A DNA stretch of 64,000 bases from contig CAYOSF010000001.1 of NCBI GenBank assembly GCA_964406605.1, positions 62,001-126,000 of the forward strand, read 5' to 3'. The notes under the pieces are model-generated. The model did not search any database. It was not told the DNA's origin and was given only the letters and a program-made list of their open reading frames with translations. This stretch comes from CAYOSF01 sp964406605. Its GTDB lineage: Bacteria; Chloroflexota; Dehalococcoidia; DSTF01; RBG-16-68-14. The position numbers were made by a program, and so were the translations under genes. Below are positions 61,636 through 64,000 of the stretch, one piece after another (position 1 is the first letter of the stretch; every line of letters starts with the position of its first letter).

Positions 61636-63303
61636 ATGACACAGGAAGAGAAGGTCGAAGAAGGCGTCGGCGTAGCCGTTGCGGAGCCGCCTCCCTGCAT
61701 ACCTACGGGCCTGCGCGACATGGGCCGGGTGCGGACCCAACTCGTCGACCTGCACCCGGCGCGGTTCATGCCGCTGCCATACCCCTACAACACCCCGGAG
61801 GACCAGTTCTCGATCAAGCCCTTGACCGAGAGCGCGCGGCAGAACTTGGAGTGCGACCTGGACGGCACGTGCGCCATCCAGATCCCCAGGCCGAGCAGCA
61901 GGGCGCAGGAAGAGGAGTTGGTCCGGAAGTTCATCAACGGGCTGAGGAAGCTATTCTCCGCCGACGACAACTGGACCTTCCTGGGGCCGCTGATGCTCCG
62001 GCTGGACTACTGCGCCAAGTGCCAGACGTGCGCCGACGCGTGCCCGGTCTATGTTTCGAGCGGCCGGGAGGAGATCTACCGGCCGACGTACCGGTCGGAG
62101 ATCTTCCGGCGGATCGTGAAGAAGTATGTGATGCCGGGGGGATTCCTGAGCGGGCTGACGGTCGGGGACATCGACCTGAACTGGCAGACACTGGCCCGGC
62201 TGGCGGAGCTGTCATATCGCTGCACCGTCTGCCGTCGCTGCGCCAAGGTGTGCCCTCTGGGCATCGGCAACGCCATGATCACTCGTGAGATCCGGAAGGT
62301 ATTCAGCCAGGAGTTGGGGATAGCACCTGACGAGCTGCACCGGCTGGGCACGGTCCAGCAACTGGAGACCGGCTCGAGCACGGGCATGATACCGGCGGCG
62401 TTCGCGGACACGGTGGAGTTCATGGAGGAGGACGTGGAGGATCGGGCGGGGATGAAGTTCAAGTGGCCGGTGGACAAAGAGGGGGCGGATGTGCTGCTGA
62501 TCCACAATGCGGGCGAGTTCCTGTCGTGGCCGGAGAACGCGGAGGCGTTCGCGATCATCCTGGAGGCGGCGGGTGTCAACTACACCCTCTCCAGCGATCT
62601 GCTCGGCTACGACGCCGTCAACTACGGCCTCTTCTATGAGGACGTTCAGCTAGCGCGGATCGTCCTGAAGCACATGGAGATCGCGAAGAAGCTGGGCGTG
62701 AAGAAGATCGTCATAGGAGAGTGCGGCCACGCGCACAAGGCGCTTATGGTCATTGCGGACCGAGTGGTGCCGGCCGAGCTGAACATCCCACGTGAGAGCT
62801 GCTTCACGTTCCTGGAGGACATTGTCGAGAGCGGCCGTCTGAAGCTGGACCCGGAGCGGAACAACTTCCCGGTGACCCTCCACGACCCATGCAACCTCAC
62901 CAGGCTGATGGGCGTCATCGAGCCGCAGCGGAGGATCCTGCGCAAGATCGCGCCTCAGTTCCGGGAGATGTACCCGAACCGAACGGAGAACTACTGTTGC
63001 GGCGGCGGCAGCGGGTTCGCCATCTTCCAGGGGCTCAACTTCCCTGACTGGCGGTCGGCGATATCGGGGAGGATGAAGTTCAAGCAGATTCTGGAGGCGT
63101 TCCAGGACACCAGGATTGACGATGAGTCCGTCGCCAAGTACGTGTGCGCCCCCTGCTCCAACTGCAAGGGCCAAATCAGAGGCGTGTACGAGTACTTCGG
63201 TGCGACGAACAGGTGTGGCCTCCAGTACGGCGGCCTAGTTGAGCTAATCGTCAACGCCATGGTGGACATGCCGAAGTCGTTCATGGAGTGGGAGCAGGGA
63301 TAG
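61636..63303 (+). CDS. Second DsrK/HdrD-like iron-sulfur protein
   Basis: A 555-aa paralogue of the 59416 product without the DsrC-like end. The two 4Fe-4S motifs are CAKCQTCADACP (residue ~125) and CTVCRRCAKVCP (~196). The cysteine-rich part has HDPCNLTRLMG, NYCCGGGSGFAIF and CAPCSNCKGQ, plus GECGHAHKALM, matching TECGHGYRVN of its paralogue. The N-terminal ~100 residues are unrelated to the other copy and have two extra Cys. It starts at ATG 61636 behind GGAGGAGGA and has its own promoter/operator. It may be an alternative partner of the DsrM-like subunit or form a complex with the first DsrK-like protein. Confidence 0.85.
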   Translation: MTQEEKVEEGVGVAVAEPPPCIPTGLRDMGRVRTQLVDLHPARFMPLPYPYNTPEDQFSIKPLTESARQNLECDLDGTCAIQIPRPSSRAQEEELVRKFINGLRKLFSADDNWTFLGPLMLRLDYCAKCQTCADACPVYVSSGREEIYRPTYRSEIFRRIVKKYVMPGGFLSGLTVGDIDLNWQTLARLAELSYRCTVCRRCAKVCPLGIGNAMITREIRKVFSQELGIAPDELHRLGTVQQLETGSSTGMIPAAFADTVEFMEEDVEDRAGMKFKWPVDKEGADVLLIHNAGEFLSWPENAEAFAIILEAAGVNYTLSSDLLGYDAVNYGLFYEDVQLARIVLKHMEIAKKLGVKKIVIGECGHAHKALMVIADRVVPAELNIPRESCFTFLEDIVESGRLKLDPERNNFPVTLHDPCNLTRLMGVIEPQRRILRKIAPQFREMYPNRTENYCCGGGSGFAIFQGLNFPDWRSAISGRMKFKQILEAFQDTRIDDESVAKYVCAPCSNCKGQIRGVYEYFGATNRCGLQYGGLVELIVNAMVDMPKSFMEWEQG

Positions 63304-63347
63304 GAGACATGCCCCGCAGGAAGCGGGGCAAGGACGGAGGACGCGTC

Positions 63348-63692
63348 ATGGCCGAAGAGAGGAAGAAGGTGTTCTTGTTGGGGTCGGAGGGGTGTGGCGC
63401 CGGCGATCCTGACCTCGGCTACGAGATCATGACCGTGGTTCTCGGTGCCCTGGCGGACCGCGAGGATAGGCCTGCGGCTATCATCTGCTGGAATACTGCC
63501 GTGAAGCTGTTGGCGGAGGGCTCGCCGCTGGTCCCCCAACTCAAAGCCATCGAGGAAAAGGGCACGAGCATCATGGCCGGGCAGTTGTGCGTGAACGCCC
63601 TAGGGCTAGAGGGGAAGCTGGCCGTGGGGCGGTCCGCCACGCTCGGGGAGATCTTCGACCTTATACTCCACGAGGACGTAGTCAGCCTCTAG
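63348..63692 (+). CDS. DsrE/YedF-like sulfur-relay protein
   Basis: A 114-aa soluble protein of the DsrE/YedF superfamily. It has a GSEGCGAGDPDLGYEIM opening, a central AAIICWNTAVKLLAEGSPLVPQLKAIEEKG and GQLCVNALGLEGKLAVG, where the Cys is at the position used for sulfur transfer in this family. Known members move persulfide sulfur (DsrE, TusD) or are linked to selenium metabolism (YedF). It follows the second DsrK-like gene by 44 bp in the same direction; ATG 63348 has GGAGG 8 nt upstream. A sulfur-carrier role beside the DsrC-like fusion is inferred. Confidence 0.82.
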   Translation: MAEERKKVFLLGSEGCGAGDPDLGYEIMTVVLGALADREDRPAAIICWNTAVKLLAEGSPLVPQLKAIEEKGTSIMAGQLCVNALGLEGKLAVGRSATLGEIFDLILHEDVVSL

Positions 63693-63734
63693 CTCAACCC
63701 ACCAGGCACGGACGTCCTCTGGCTTCCAAGAGTG

Positions 63735-64000
63735 CTACGCACGCTCTTGGAGGTCCGTCACTGTCTTCGTCGGTTCTGCCTCTAGTACTTGGGCCCGTGG
63801 GGCCACACCAAACCTGCGCGAGTAGGTGATCGTTGCCTTCCGCTCCTGGTCGAGAACCGCGGCTTCAGCCGGCGGTACGCTCTCGCGGGGAACGGTGGTG
63901 ACAGCGGCTAGCTGGTTAGCCGCGACCACCAGTCGCCGGCTCGCGCCTGGGCGGCGGCCGACAGCGCGATGCCGTTGCCGCTCCTCCTCGGGCCGGGGAG
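63735..64000 (-). CDS. C-terminal part of an unidentified minus-strand protein (runs off the window)
   Basis: The frame is open from a stop at 63735-63737 to the window end, about 87 codons, and reads as protein-like sequence (RRLVVAANQLAAVTTVP, YSRRFGVAPRAQVLEAEP). No family is recognised. A hairpin near 63727-63749 (CCAAGAGTG...CTCTTGG) lies over its stop and may terminate both strands. Confidence 0.4.
   Translation of the reverse strand, partial: PRPEEERQRHRAVGRRPGASRRLVVAANQLAAVTTVPRESVPPAEAAVLDQERKATITYSRRFGVAPRAQVLEAEPTKTVTDLQERA

Overview
The window is a high-GC (roughly two-thirds G+C by eye) bacterial scaffold with one 100-N assembly gap (19186-19285). Gene content points to a monoderm-like, probably Chloroflexota (Dehalococcoidia-like) genome. 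The clues are a DUF348/G5/3D cell-wall protein beside rsmA, a short SRP RNA, MetE-core pairs, an isolated 5S rRNA gene, dockerin and RCC1 surface proteins, and Hdr/Dsr-type iron-sulfur electron-transfer proteins. This taxonomic placement is inference; no marker phylogeny was run.

Layout: 1-2.6 kb holds rsmA (cut by the window edge), a 3D-domain cell-wall protein and the SRP RNA on the minus strand. 2.8-6.3 kb is a small secreted-protein/GNAT island with a decayed tandem duplication. 6.7-13.3 kb has a flippase-like membrane protein coupled to an FAD oxidoreductase, a PrsW-type protease and a secreted-type zinc metalloprotease with a small partner. 13.5-16.1 kb is a NuoE/NuoF-type pair. 16.2-24.6 kb has mutS, 264-bp tandem repeats derived from the 3' end of a ferritin-like/VIT gene, a thiolase, mutL and a YwiC-like gene. 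25.5-39 kb has a glycosyltransferase, hemerythrin, ADP-forming acyl-CoA synthetase subunit, two MetE-like halves, an SDR, a small HTH protein, a lipoprotein, pyrE with an elaborate leader, leuS and an MFS transporter. A lone 5S rRNA gene (39.1 kb) is followed upstream by a minus-strand sugar-modification operon (39.3-46.1 kb). 46.2-48.8 kb has rhodanese, YHS, DinB, a 2-hydroxyacid dehydrogenase and tRNA-Arg(CCG).

48.8-55.2 kb is a surface-protein locus. Three of its genes (RCC1 repeats, a SITSPDT repeat/dockerin-like protein, and a third extracellular protein) are each preceded by a near-identical ~107-bp promoter-leader cassette (CTGACA-N17-TATAAT/TATGAT). Two of them share a C-terminal anchor signal.

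The most interesting part is 56.4-63.7 kb: an HdrD-like protein, an ArsR regulator, a NarI/DsrM-like membrane cytochrome, a DsrK/HdrD-like protein fused at its C-terminus to a DsrC/TusE-like domain that lacks the usual cysteines, a second DsrK-like protein, and a DsrE/YedF-like protein. The two transcription units carry the same promoter/operator architecture (TTGAC[A/C]-N17-TATAGT overlapping GTGA-N6-TCAC), and a related site precedes the nuoE/F pair. I infer a membrane-quinone-linked thiol/disulfide electron-transfer module with its own regulon.

At least five genes appear broken by single-base indels or one in-frame stop (4.7-5.4, 24.7, 38.5, 51.9, 53.8 kb, possibly 10.8 kb). Together with the gap this suggests residual assembly errors, though some could be real decay.
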